A DNA stretch of 64,000 nucleotides from Microbacterium sp. 2FI (GTDB taxonomy: Bacteria > Actinomycetota > Actinomycetes > Actinomycetales > Microbacteriaceae), in contig NZ_SCMR01000014.1 of NCBI RefSeq assembly GCF_005502885.1, positions 1 to 64,000 of the forward strand. Reading direction: 5' to 3'. Below the pieces are notes generated by a model. That model searched no databases. It worked only from the letters and a program-made list of their open reading frames with translations, and was not told where the DNA came from. Positions 55,831 through 64,000 of the stretch are shown one piece after another. A program made the translations under genes and the position numbers. The first letter of the stretch is position 1, and every line of letters starts with the position of its first letter.

Positions 55831-56711
55831 CCGCGACAGAGACGCCGACCGACACGCGCACTCCGCTTCTTCAGGTGCGCGGACTCGCGGTCGAGTACGA
55901 GGCCGGCGGCGGCCTCCCCTGGCGTCGACACAAGGCTCGGGCGATCCAGGACGTGAGCTTCGACGTCTTCCCCGGCGAGACACTGGGCCTCGTCGGCGAA
56001 TCCGGCTCGGGCAAGAGCACGACGGGCCGCGCGATCCTGCGGCTGGCCGAAACCGCCGCCGGATCGATCGTGTTCGACGGCACCGACGTCACCGCGATGG
56101 GGCGCACCACGCCGCTGTCGTATCGGCGCGACGTGCAGGCGATCTTCCAGGATCCGAACTCGTCGCTGAATCCGCGCCACGTCGTCGCGCGCTCGCTCGA
56201 CGACGCCCTCCATCGCCACGGCGTGACGGATGCCGCGGAGCGCCGCATCCGCTCGATCGAAGCCTTCGAGCAGGTGGGCCTGTCGAAGGACCACATGAAC
56301 CGCTTCCCGAGCGAGCTCTCGGGCGGCCAGCAGCAGCGCGTCGCGATCGCGCGGGCGCTCGTTTTGAACCCGCGCCTCGTCGTCTGCGACGAGGCGGTGA
56401 GCGCGCTCGACCTGTCGACGCAGGGGCAGATCATCAATCTGCTCGCCGATCTGCAGGAGCGCACCGGGGTGAGCTACCTCTTCATCGCCCACGACCTCGG
56501 GATCGTCCGGCATCTGTCCGACCGGATCGCCGTGATGCAGAAGGGCCACCTCGTAGAGATCGGCGAGGCGGAGGACGTCTTCCGGCATCCCCAGCATCCG
56601 TACACCCGCAAGCTCCTCGCTGCGAGCCCGGCCTCGCACCCCGAGGGTCGCGAGGAGCGTCGCGCGAATCGTCAGCGCTTCCGGATGGATCAGCGCATCG
56701 CGGCCTCTTGA
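55827..56711 (+). CDS. ABC transporter ATP-binding protein (DppF-like)
   Basis: The product is 294 residues: Walker A GLVGESGSGKSTTGR, Q-loop QAIFQDPNSSLNPRH, signature LSGGQQQRVAIARAL and Walker B LVVCDEAVSALD. It is the second ATPase subunit, pairing with the ATPase half of the fusion. The C-terminus is shorter than many DppF proteins. The gene is followed by a strong terminator. Confidence 0.92.
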   Translation: MTATETPTDTRTPLLQVRGLAVEYEAGGGLPWRRHKARAIQDVSFDVFPGETLGLVGESGSGKSTTGRAILRLAETAAGSIVFDGTDVTAMGRTTPLSYRRDVQAIFQDPNSSLNPRHVVARSLDDALHRHGVTDAAERRIRSIEAFEQVGLSKDHMNRFPSELSGGQQQRVAIARALVLNPRLVVCDEAVSALDLSTQGQIINLLADLQERTGVSYLFIAHDLGIVRHLSDRIAVMQKGHLVEIGEAEDVFRHPQHPYTRKLLAASPASHPEGREERRANRQRFRMDQRIAAS

Positions 56712-56728
56712 ACCGGCCGCAGACGCGA

Positions 56729-56769
56729 GAACGCCCCGCTCCCTCGTTCGAGGAGCGGGGCGTTCTTCG
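56729..56769 (+). terminator. Intrinsic terminator of the ABC importer operon
   Basis: A perfect 14-bp stem (56729-56742 with 56752-56765) with a 9-base loop is followed by TTCGT. It lies 18 bases after the stop. Confidence 0.85.
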
Positions 56770-56774
56770 TGGTG

Positions 56775-56864
56775 TCAGTCGGTCTCGGCTCCCTGGCAGA
56801 ACTCGCACGGGTCGTCGACGCAGGCTCCGTCGCCGGAGCCCCGCACCCACCGCAGCAAGGTCAC
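56775..56864 (-). CDS. Possible 29-residue Cys-rich microprotein
   Basis: A GTG start at 56864 lies one base after the stop codon of the carboxymuconolactone-decarboxylase-like gene (TGAC-GTG). It would give a 29-residue protein opening TLLRWVRGSGDGACVDD and ending PCEFCQGAETD, with three Cys in Cx4Cx2C spacing that could bind a metal. The end of the frame lies next to the ABC operon terminator. Translational coupling favours it; the short length makes it uncertain. Confidence 0.3.
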   Translation of the reverse strand: MTLLRWVRGSGDGACVDDPCEFCQGAETD

Positions 56865-56865
56865 G

Positions 56866-57450
56866 TCAGGCCGTCGCCGGCGCGACCTTGGCGTAGCCGC
56901 GCACGTCGGGGAACGGCGGCACGCGATCGGGCTGCAGGTCGACCTGGAAGGTGTTGAGGCACATCGACAGCAGCGTGAAGTTGCCGAGCAGCCCGATGGC
57001 GTCGACGAGCTGCTGATCGGTGAAGACGGAGCGGGCACTCGCGAAGGTGTCGTCCGAGACGAAGTGGGTCGTCAGCAGCTCGGTCGCGAAGTCGTGGAAG
57101 GTCGAAAGCTCGACATCGTCGCCGAAATCGGGCTCGGCCCACGTCGCGAGCGCCTCCACGGCCTCGGGCGGGATGCCGGTCTCGATCGCCTTGTCGATGT
57201 GCGAGTTCCACGAGAACTGGGCGTCGAAATGGCGCGAGGCGATCAGCAGCGCGTACTCGCGGATGCGCTCGGGCATGCTGCAGTCGAAGCGCACGAACGC
57301 GCCGAGGGCTTCGACCCGGTCGCACAGCTCGGGGCTGTGCAGCCAGACCTTGAACGGGCCGCCGATCTTGCCGCGCTTGGCGACGATGCGGTCGGCGAGC
57401 TCGCGCTGGCGGTCGGTCATGTCTTCGACGGGGGTGACCTCGAGTCGCAT
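56866..57450 (-). CDS. Carboxymuconolactone decarboxylase-like (AhpD-fold) protein
   Basis: The product is 194 residues. It has the CMD/AhpD-like helical pattern GPFKVWLHSPELCDRVEALGAFVRFD, REYALLIASRHFDAQFSWNSHIDKAIETGIPPEAVEAL. The AhpD CxxC pair is absent, His-containing FSWNSH is present, as in CMD-type decarboxylases. It may process a lactone or peroxide from aromatic degradation. The ATG at 57450 has AAGGAACG upstream. Divergent from the rhamnosidase gene. Confidence 0.85.
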   Translation of the reverse strand: MRLEVTPVEDMTDRQRELADRIVAKRGKIGGPFKVWLHSPELCDRVEALGAFVRFDCSMPERIREYALLIASRHFDAQFSWNSHIDKAIETGIPPEAVEALATWAEPDFGDDVELSTFHDFATELLTTHFVSDDTFASARSVFTDQQLVDAIGLLGNFTLLSMCLNTFQVDLQPDRVPPFPDVRGYAKVAPATA

Positions 57451-57566
57451 TCGTCGTTCCTTCGGTTCGGGCAGTGGCTTCCACCGTGAGACTAGGTCGG
57501 TGCCGGAGCCGGGAGAAGGGCCCGACGGGCAAGGTAATCGTGCACCCTCTGAACCGACCTGCGACC

Positions 57567-57572
57567 TACCGT
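57567..57572 (+). promoter_or_regulatory. Leaderless -10 element of the rhamnosidase gene
   Basis: TACCGT is six bases before the GTG at 57579; no Shine-Dalgarno site is seen. Confidence 0.55.
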
Positions 57573-57578
57573 GGGAAC

Positions 57579-60413
57579 GTGCCCGCACTCATCACCTCGC
57601 TCACCGCCGAGCTTCGTCACGACTCGGCCGCCGTCGCGACCCCGACGCCTCGGCTCACGTGGGCGACGGCATCCGATTCCCCCGACTGGGTGCAGGCGTG
57701 GGCCGAACTCCGCCGTGACGACGAGATCGTCCGGCTGGATGCGCGCGACAGCGTGCTGGTCGCGTGGCCGTTCGCGCCGCTCGAGGCCGGCGAGCGCGCC
57801 ATGGTCTCGGTGCGCACCGGATCGACCGCGGGCGACGAGACGCCGTGGAGCGCGCCGCTCGAGGTATGGGCGGCCTTCACCGACGAGTGGACCGCCCTGC
57901 CCATCGGACTCGCGAACCCTTCGCGCGTCGCGCAGCCGGTGCTCTTGCGGACGACGTTCGCGCTCGACCGGCCGGTGCGCTCGGCGACGCTCCACTGGGC
58001 GGCGCTCGGTGTGGCCGAGGCCTCGCTCAACGGCGAGGCGGTCGACGACCTCGTCCTCACCCCCGGCTGGACGAGCTACCGCGAGCGCCTCGTGCACGAG
58101 ACGAGCGATGTCACCGCGCTCGTGCGGGTCGGCGAGAACGCACTCGGCATCGCGCTCGCCGGCGGCTGGTACACCGAGGAGTACCACGTGCTCACCGCGC
58201 CGAGGCGGTTCTTCGGCGATCAGCCGCGCGCGCTCGCGCAGCTCGTGCTGGTCTTCGACGACGGAACCATGCGCACGATCGCGACCGGCGACAGGTGGCG
58301 CGCCCTCGGCGACGGACCGATCGTCTCCAGCGGCATCTACGCCGGTGAGCACGTCGACGCGAGGCGTCTTCCGGCCGGCTGGGACGAGCCGGGCTTCGAC
58401 GACGGGGATTGGGCACCGGCGCTCGTGACCGACGACGTCGTGCCGCGCCCCGAGGCGCGAATGGCGCCGCCGGTGAGGCGCATCGAGCGGATGCCGGTGG
58501 TCGAAGCCTCACGCACGCCCTCAGGCCGCATCCTGCTCGACTTCGGCCAGAACATCGTCGGCCGGCTGCGGCTGCGCGTCACCGGACCCGCCGGCACCGT
58601 GATCACGCTCCGTCACGCCGAGGTCCTCGAGGACGGCGAACTGGCGCGGCGCCCCCTGCGGCTGGCGGAGGCCGTCGACTCGTTCACGCTCGCAGGCTCG
58701 GGCGAGGAGGAGCTCGAGCCGCGCTTCACGTTCCACGGGTTCCGCTACGCCGACATCGAAGGATGGCCCGGAGAGTTCGATCCCACCGCTGTCGAAGCCG
58801 TCGTACTCGCGAGCGACCTGCGCCGCACAGGGTGGTTCGAATCCTCCGATGCGACGCTCGACCGGTTCCACGAGAACGTCGTGTGGACGCTGCGCGGCAA
58901 CTACCTCGCCGTCCCGCAGGACTGCCCCCAGCGTGACGAGCGCCTCGGGTGGACGGGCGACACGCAGCTGTTCACGCCGACCGCGGCCTTCCTCTACGAC
59001 TGCCACGCGTTCCTGCGCTCGTGGCTGCGCGACCTCGCGCTCGAGCAGCAGAAGCTCGGCGGACTCGTGCCGCTGTTCGCGCCGAACGTCGTGCCCGGAT
59101 TCGCCGACCGCGGACCGGTCGCCGCGTGGGGGGACGCGATCGCGGTCATCCCGCGGTTGCTCGCACACAGTTCGGGCGACGCGACCCTCCTCGCCGAGTT
59201 CTACCCCGGCATGCGGGCGTGGGCCGACCTCGTGCTGAGTCACCGCGATGCCGAGGGCCTGTGGACGAGCGGGCGGCAGCTGGCCGACTGGCTCGACCCG
59301 AACGCGCCACCCAACGCCCCGTCGCGCGGGCGCACCGACACCGACATCGTGGCGACGGCCTACCTCGCGCGCACGCTGGCACTCACCGCCGACATCGCGC
59401 GCGAACTCGGCGACGATGCGGATGCCGACCGCTTCGCCGCCCAGGGGATCGCCACCCGCCGCGCCTTCGTCGACGCGTTCGTGACACCCACGGGCCGCAT
59501 GATGAGCGACACCCAGACCGCGTACGCGCTGGCGATCGCCTTCGACCTCATCGACGATGATGCCCTGCGCGGGCGCGTCGGCGACCGCCTCGCCTTCGTC
59601 GTCCGCCGCGACGGGTTCCACATCGCCACCGGCCTCGTCGGCACCGCCGTCATCGCCCCGGCGCTCACGAAGGCGGGCCACATCGATGTCGCCGAGCGCC
59701 TGCTGTTCCAGACCGAGGCGCCGTCGTGGCTGTACCCGGTCGGCGTCGGGGCGACCACCGTGTGGGAGCGCTGGGACGGCCTCCGCCCCGACGGCACCCT
59801 CAATCCGGGCGCCATGGTGTCGTTCAACCACGTGGCCCTCGGCTCCGTCGCCGCGTGGCTGCACGAGGAGGTCGCGGGGCTCTCGGCCCTCGAGCCCGGT
59901 TACCGGCGCCTGCGCATCGCGCCGCACCCGCTCACCCGACTGACGCATGCGCGTGCCGAGCACGAGACCCCCTATGGACCTGCGGCAGCCGGCTGGGAGC
60001 GCGTCGACGGTGCCCTCCGCGTGCGGGCGGTCGTGCCGCCCAACACGACCGCGCTCGTGCGGCTGCCCGACGGAAGCGAGTTCGACGTCGGCTCGGGCAC
60101 GCACGAATGGACGTGCCCCGCGGATGCCGCCCGGCCCCTGCCCCCGCTCGACCTCGACTCGTCGCTGGCCGACCTCGCCGACAGCCCCGCCGGCTACGGC
60201 GCCTTCCACGGCGCGCTCGCACGCCAGCCCAACCGCTTCCTCGCCGGGGCGGTGCGCGCCAACGCCCTGTACACGCCGGGCCGCAGCATCCGCGACGCCC
60301 TCGTCTTCGCCGACGGCGCGACGCTCTCCGCCGTCGCGGCGGCGCTGGCGGCGGCATCCGATCCCGTGGCCCCGATCGCCACGCCCGTTCCCCACCGACA
60401 GGAGCCCTCATGA
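57579..60413 (+). CDS. GH78 alpha-L-rhamnosidase
   Basis: The product is 944 residues, a multi-domain GH78 enzyme. N-terminal beta-sandwich modules ([44 protein letters not shown]) are followed by the (alpha/alpha)6 barrel. It carries [14 protein letters not shown] (about 445-458, general acid Glu) and [12 protein letters not shown] (about 727, general base Glu), both expected catalytic sites. It removes rhamnose from plant glycosides or polysaccharides. No signal peptide is seen, so it acts in the cytoplasm. The GTG at 57579 is chosen for the leaderless promoter; an earlier in-frame start at 57474 would add 35 residues lacking similarity. Confidence 0.9.
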   Translation: MPALITSLTAELRHDSAAVATPTPRLTWATASDSPDWVQAWAELRRDDEIVRLDARDSVLVAWPFAPLEAGERAMVSVRTGSTAGDETPWSAPLEVWAAFTDEWTALPIGLANPSRVAQPVLLRTTFALDRPVRSATLHWAALGVAEASLNGEAVDDLVLTPGWTSYRERLVHETSDVTALVRVGENALGIALAGGWYTEEYHVLTAPRRFFGDQPRALAQLVLVFDDGTMRTIATGDRWRALGDGPIVSSGIYAGEHVDARRLPAGWDEPGFDDGDWAPALVTDDVVPRPEARMAPPVRRIERMPVVEASRTPSGRILLDFGQNIVGRLRLRVTGPAGTVITLRHAEVLEDGELARRPLRLAEAVDSFTLAGSGEEELEPRFTFHGFRYADIEGWPGEFDPTAVEAVVLASDLRRTGWFESSDATLDRFHENVVWTLRGNYLAVPQDCPQRDERLGWTGDTQLFTPTAAFLYDCHAFLRSWLRDLALEQQKLGGLVPLFAPNVVPGFADRGPVAAWGDAIAVIPRLLAHSSGDATLLAEFYPGMRAWADLVLSHRDAEGLWTSGRQLADWLDPNAPPNAPSRGRTDTDIVATAYLARTLALTADIARELGDDADADRFAAQGIATRRAFVDAFVTPTGRMMSDTQTAYALAIAFDLIDDDALRGRVGDRLAFVVRRDGFHIATGLVGTAVIAPALTKAGHIDVAERLLFQTEAPSWLYPVGVGATTVWERWDGLRPDGTLNPGAMVSFNHVALGSVAAWLHEEVAGLSALEPGYRRLRIAPHPLTRLTHARAEHETPYGPAAAGWERVDGALRVRAVVPPNTTALVRLPDGSEFDVGSGTHEWTCPADAARPLPPLDLDSSLADLADSPAGYGAFHGALARQPNRFLAGAVRANALYTPGRSIRDALVFADGATLSAVAAALAAASDPVAPIATPVPHRQEPS

Positions 60414-60841
60414 CCACCATCCGCATCTTCGCCGAGATCGAGGTGCTCGACCGCGGCGGCGCCGTGAAGACGTGGCCGCTCATCACGACCGAGACGAGCG
60501 GCGGCGAGAACGACCTCGCCACCGGCATCAGCGTCTATCCGGTCGGCGCGGGGGCGCCGCTGCACTCCCACAACTGCGACGAGCAGGTGCTGATCCTCGA
60601 CGGCGAGGGCTTCGTAGAGGTGCACGAAGGAGGGAAGGATGCCGGCATCCTTCGCCGCGACCTCGTGAAGGACGACACCGCCTATGTGAAAGCGGGCGTC
60701 TTCCACCGCTACCAGAACACCGGCGACACCCCGATGCGGATCCTGTGGATCTACCCGCAGGCCTACGTGACCCGCACGTTCGGCGACACCGGCAAGACCG
60801 TCGAGCACCTCACCGCCGAAGACGCCATGGGCGGGCGCTGA
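60410..60841 (+). CDS. Cupin-domain protein
   Basis: The product is 143 residues, a single cupin: [31 protein letters not shown] holds the HxH...E metal motif 1 and [19 protein letters not shown] motif 2. The ATG at 60410 overlaps the rhamnosidase stop (ATGA), so it is made with the enzyme. It may be a sugar or aglycone isomerase/dioxygenase-like protein; the substrate is unknown. Confidence 0.85.
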   Translation: MTTIRIFAEIEVLDRGGAVKTWPLITTETSGGENDLATGISVYPVGAGAPLHSHNCDEQVLILDGEGFVEVHEGGKDAGILRRDLVKDDTAYVKAGVFHRYQNTGDTPMRILWIYPQAYVTRTFGDTGKTVEHLTAEDAMGGR

Positions 60842-60846
60842 GACGG

Positions 60847-61776
60847 TCAGACCGTCAGCACGACCTTGCCGTCCGGGTGCCCCGTCGCGACGAACCGCAG
60901 CGCCTCGGGCGCGTCGGCGAGCGAAAACGTGCGTGCGATCGTGAGGGTGAGATCGCCGGATGCCGCGAGGGCCAGGATCCGCGCACGCGCGGGCATGCGG
61001 AACGCGATGCTCGCCGGGGCGGCGCCCGCCGAGATCCCGACCCCGGCCTCGCGAGCCTTCGGGCCGGGCGCGAGCGTCGCGATGCGCGAGGGGTCGGCTA
61101 CGAGGTCGAGCGACACCGCGAGCGCCTCGTCGGTGCCGGCGGCGTCGACGGCGGCATCCACACCTTCCGGTGCGAGCGCGCGCACGCGATCGGTGAGACC
61201 GTCGCCGTAGGTCGTCGGCTCGGCACCCAGCGCGCGGAGGCGCTCGTGGTTCCCGGGCGAGGCGGTCGCGATCGTGCGCACGCCCGCGAGACGGGCGAGC
61301 TGCAGCACGAGGGAGCCGACCGAGCCCGAGCCGGCATGGACGAGAAGCGTCTCGCCGTCGCGCGCGCCCGAGAGCGCGAGAAGTTCGGCGGCGACGACCC
61401 CGACGTGCAGAAGTCCCGCCGCGGTGACGTCGCCGATCGACGCGGGCAGCGCGAAGACGTCGGACGCCGAGACGGTGAGGTCGGTGGCGAATCCGCCTGC
61501 GACCTTGAACGCAACCACGCGATCGCCGGCGGCGACGTGCGTGACCTCGTCGCCGACCGCGGTGACGACCCCGGCGGCCTCCTGGCCCACGCCCACCGGC
61601 AGCAGCGACTCGTCGGCGTTCCAGCCGCCGGAGAGACCCTTGTAGTCCGAGGGGTTCACGCCGGCGGCGGTGACCGCGATGGTCACCTCGCCGGCGGCCG
61701 GTGCCGAAGCAACGGCATCCACGAACTCGAGCGCGTCGATCCCGCCGTACGTCGGGAGGACCCACCGCTTCGACAC
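60847..61776 (-). CDS. Quinone oxidoreductase-like NADP-dependent dehydrogenase
   Basis: The product is 309 residues of the MDR superfamily: GVNPSDYKGLSGG near the start, GQEAAGVVTAVGDEV, and the cofactor loop LVHAGSGSVGSLVLQLARLAG. It lacks the zinc-ligand Cys set, so is a zinc-free quinone-oxidoreductase type. The GTG at 61776 is one base after the Ldh stop (TGAC-GTG), so the two are coupled. It probably reduces an enone or quinone in a catabolic pathway. Confidence 0.85.
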   Translation of the reverse strand: MSKRWVLPTYGGIDALEFVDAVASAPAAGEVTIAVTAAGVNPSDYKGLSGGWNADESLLPVGVGQEAAGVVTAVGDEVTHVAAGDRVVAFKVAGGFATDLTVSASDVFALPASIGDVTAAGLLHVGVVAAELLALSGARDGETLLVHAGSGSVGSLVLQLARLAGVRTIATASPGNHERLRALGAEPTTYGDGLTDRVRALAPEGVDAAVDAAGTDEALAVSLDLVADPSRIATLAPGPKAREAGVGISAGAAPASIAFRMPARARILALAASGDLTLTIARTFSLADAPEALRFVATGHPDGKVVLTV

Positions 61777-61777
61777 G

Positions 61778-62821
61778 TCAGCCGACCTCGGGCACGACGA
61801 CGCCCAGCGCGGCAGCGAGGTCGACCAGCTCGGTCCAGAGCTTCTCGCCCACCGGGATGCCCGCTTCCGACCGGTTCGCGGCCTTCGCCGAGCTGCGCTC
61901 GCCGGGGACGAAGATCTCGTCGACACCCTCCGCCTTCGGAAGGGCGTGGATCGTCTCCACGGTGGCGTCGACGTTCGCGATGAACTCGCCCACGTCGCCG
62001 AAGGCGGCCGGATCGATCACGATCAGCGTCGCATTCTGCCGGTGCTTCTTCGTGCCCGCGTGGTACGGCGTGAGGATCGGAGCGGTGACCAGAACGCTGG
62101 TGACCAGCTCGAACATGAGCGAGAGTCCCGAGCCTTTGGCACCGCCCAGCGGAGTCGGAACCTTCGCCGCCTCGGGGTCGGTCGTCGGGGTGCCGTCGGC
62201 GGTCGTCGCTGACCCATCGGGGAGCGGCAGCCCCTTGCGCTTGTAGTCGGCGATCTTGCCCATCGCGATCAGCGACGTCGCCATGTCGAGCAGCACGGTC
62301 GGGCGCCCCGCGCCCGACGGCACGCCGATGGCCAACGGGCTCGTGGCGACCGAGGCGCCGACGGCGCCGGTGTACGACATCATCGGCGAGCCGGCCGCGA
62401 TGCCGATGCCGATCAGCCCCTGGTCGGCGATCAGCGATGCGTAATAGCCGATGGCGCCGGTGTGGACGGTGTTGCGCACCGAGACGATCGCGACGCCCTG
62501 CGACTTGGCCTTCTCGACGGCGAGCGTGGCCGCGCGCGTGAGTGCGATCGGCCCCGGGGCGAAGTCGGCGTCGACGACGGCTGCGCCGGGCCGGGTGTCG
62601 TCGACGGTGATGCTCGCCGTCGGATTCGCCACCCCGCTCTCGAACATCTCGACATAGCGGGGCACGCGCGCGATGCCGTGGGAATCGATCCCCCGCAGGC
62701 TCGCCCACACGAACGAGCGGGCGAGTGCGGTGGAGTCGTCGACGGAGAGGCCGGTGGCGACGAAGATGTCGCGGGCGAAGTCTTCGAGGGCTTCGGCGGG
62801 CACGGTGACAGGACCGGGCAT
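61778..62821 (-). CDS. Ldh2-family NAD(P)-dependent malate/lactate-type dehydrogenase
   Basis: The product is 347 residues of the Ldh2/YlbC/YbiC family: GIDSHGIARVPRYVEMF, NTVHTGAIGYYASLIADQGLIGI, NPLAIG-like SPLAIGVPSG, and GGAKGSGLSLMFELVTSVL. These enzymes reduce 2-oxo acids to 2-hydroxy acids or the reverse. AAGGAGC precedes the ATG at 62821. It lies between the ThDP enzyme and the quinone oxidoreductase genes. Confidence 0.88.
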   Translation of the reverse strand: MPGPVTVPAEALEDFARDIFVATGLSVDDSTALARSFVWASLRGIDSHGIARVPRYVEMFESGVANPTASITVDDTRPGAAVVDADFAPGPIALTRAATLAVEKAKSQGVAIVSVRNTVHTGAIGYYASLIADQGLIGIGIAAGSPMMSYTGAVGASVATSPLAIGVPSGAGRPTVLLDMATSLIAMGKIADYKRKGLPLPDGSATTADGTPTTDPEAAKVPTPLGGAKGSGLSLMFELVTSVLVTAPILTPYHAGTKKHRQNATLIVIDPAAFGDVGEFIANVDATVETIHALPKAEGVDEIFVPGERSSAKAANRSEAGIPVGEKLWTELVDLAAALGVVVPEVG

Positions 62822-62847
62822 GGTGGTGCTCCTTGCGGTGAGGGATG

Positions 62848-64000
62848 TCAGCGGGTGACGGCGACGTTCACGACGGCGGTCGTGCCGCGCTTGACGGCGT
62901 CGACGGCGTCGGCGAGCACGCCGTCGAGCTCGTCCGGGTCCGAAACCTCGGCGGCGAACATGCCGAACGGCGTGGCGAACGCCGACAGTTCGGGCTGCGA
63001 CGACAGGTCGACGCCGAGGTGGTTCCGGGTCCGCACGGCTGCACCGTCGGGGTAGAAGCGCAGGTGGTTCATCTTCATCGACAGGTACTTCTTGTTGTTG
63101 ACGATGACGACGAGCAGCGGCAGTCCGTTGTCGGCGGCCGCGAGCAGCGACTGCACGATCGGGTTGTAGAGGAACGCGCCGTCGCCGATGGTGAGGATGA
63201 CGAAGCCGTCCTGCACCGCGAGCTTGACGCCCAGGGCGACAGCGATCCCCTGGCCGAGACCGCCCTGCACGTAGAAGTACGAGTCGGACCGTTCCCAGCC
63301 GACGTGGCGCTGCACGACGCGGCTGTGGGTGATCGTCTCGTCGACGACGACCGCGTCTTCTGCTCGCGCGATGCCGCGAAGGGCCATGGCGAGGGCGACC
63401 GGGTCGATCCCGCCGGAGGCGCCGGGGGCCCGCGAGCGCTGCTCGGCGGCATCCGTCTGCGAAGCCCACGCATCGTGCGCGGGCGCGAACGACGCCGCCC
63501 GCGCCGCGAAGTCGCCGCCGACCACGAGCGTCGCCTCACGCAACTGGGCGAGCGTCTCGGGCAGCGCGCCCTCGAGGTAGTGGTCGGCGTTCAGCACCTG
63601 GTAGACGATGTGCGGGCGCTGCGGCACCTCGTCGATGACGACCGTCTTCGCCGAGCCGGGCTTGCGGCTCGGCGGATAGAACGGGGCGCGGCAGTTGACG
63701 AGCAGGATCAGGTCGGCCTCATCGATGTGCGGCTCGAGGTCGGCGCCGAGGGCGAGCGGCCCGGTCTTCGGGTAGTTCGCGCATACGGCGGATGCCGGTT
63801 CGATCACGCCGATGCCGAGGTCGTCGGCGAGCGCGCGCAGCGCCTCGAAGCCGCCGGGCTCGCGGCCCGCGGTCTCGGTGATGATGATCGGACGCTCGGC
63901 ACGGGCGAGGAGCTCGGCCACCGCCGCGATGTCGGATGCCGCCGACACGCGTCGTCCGCGGGCGACGACCTCTTTGCGCACGGGCTTCGCTGCGGGCTCG
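62848..64000 (-). CDS. Partial ThDP-dependent decarboxylase/synthase
   Basis: The C-terminal 383 residues of a thiamine-diphosphate enzyme enter from the right edge. The ThDP-binding motif is GDGAFLYNPIVQSLLAAADNGLPLLVVIVNN, with the middle domain RAERPIIITETAGR and DLILLVNCRAPFYPPSRKP. The pattern is that of benzoylformate decarboxylase/acetolactate-synthase-like enzymes. It heads the operon with Ldh2 and quinone oxidoreductase genes, suggesting 2-oxo-acid metabolism. Start codon outside the window. Confidence 0.85.
   Translation of the reverse strand, partial: EPAAKPVRKEVVARGRRVSAASDIAAVAELLARAERPIIITETAGREPGGFEALRALADDLGIGVIEPASAVCANYPKTGPLALGADLEPHIDEADLILLVNCRAPFYPPSRKPGSAKTVVIDEVPQRPHIVYQVLNADHYLEGALPETLAQLREATLVVGGDFAARAASFAPAHDAWASQTDAAEQRSRAPGASGGIDPVALAMALRGIARAEDAVVVDETITHSRVVQRHVGWERSDSYFYVQGGLGQGIAVALGVKLAVQDGFVILTIGDGAFLYNPIVQSLLAAADNGLPLLVVIVNNKKYLSMKMNHLRFYPDGAAVRTRNHLGVDLSSQPELSAFATPFGMFAAEVSDPDELDGVLADAVDAVKRGTTAVVNVAVTR

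Noticed and set aside
1-64000. tRNA, rRNA, IS transposase or prophage genes
   Set aside because: None was recognised on either strand by reading; a tRNAscan and IS search would settle it.

Overview
The window is high-GC DNA with the gene content and gene style of an actinobacterium of the family Microbacteriaceae, most likely Microbacterium. This is an inference from an intein-bearing Rv2578c-family radical SAM protein, DUF3073, a TIGR02611 PGPGW membrane protein, paired FluC fluoride channels, a sterol-carrier-like gene beside purM/purF, many GTG starts and many leaderless promoters. No rRNA, tRNA, CRISPR array, IS transposase or phage gene was seen. No stretch longer than 300 bases lacks a gene; the longest gaps (8388-8656, 18388-18635, 17211-17421) hold promoters, hairpins or repeats and are described as features.

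Layout. 1-12 kb: a truncated membrane-anchored protein, the intein-containing radical SAM gene, an alpha/beta hydrolase/TetR pair with a doubled palindromic operator, a GT1 glycosyltransferase, a secreted SGNH esterase, a DEAD-box helicase with a long Arg-rich repeat domain and two membrane proteins. 10.4-18.4 kb: an aminotransferase-III/APH-kinase pair behind an RND exporter, two fluC genes, a repeat island and topoisomerase IB. 18.6-25.1 kb: an alpha-glucoside module (GH13 glucosidase, two permeases, binding lipoprotein, divergent ROK repressor). 25.1-30.6 kb: MerR/TipAS, a DUF4097-PadR operon, a stress protein and small conserved genes; the PadR operon promoter shares a 21-base block with the TIGR02611 gene promoter. 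30.6-39 kb: purF, purM, purD, a sterol-carrier-like gene, a 98-bp inverted-repeat element and a frameshifted M4 metalloprotease.

39-64 kb is catabolic accessory DNA. An aldehyde dehydrogenase/LhgO/MFS run is followed by a tightly coupled nine-gene operon read leftward from 50081 to 43173: MarR regulator, extradiol (VOC) dioxygenase, aldehyde dehydrogenase, FAH-family enzyme, second VOC protein, alpha/beta hydrolase, GlcG-like protein, a MetE-like protein with no cysteine, and a small monooxygenase. It looks like a meta-cleavage pathway for an unidentified aromatic or heterocyclic substrate. A divergent LysR gene and a dipeptide-type ABC importer (with a permease-ATPase fusion) lie beside it. 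The right end carries a carboxymuconolactone-decarboxylase-like protein, a GH78 rhamnosidase with a cupin protein, and a quinone oxidoreductase/Ldh2/ThDP-enzyme operon cut by the window edge.

The most unusual signals are the cysteine-less MetE-like protein in the ring-cleavage operon; a dispersed hairpin-forming repeat present between genes and also translated inside three proteins; the intein that breaks the Fe-S motif exactly before its third cysteine; the shared PadR-type promoter block; and ten leaderless promoters with identical TANNNT-6 nt-RTG geometry.
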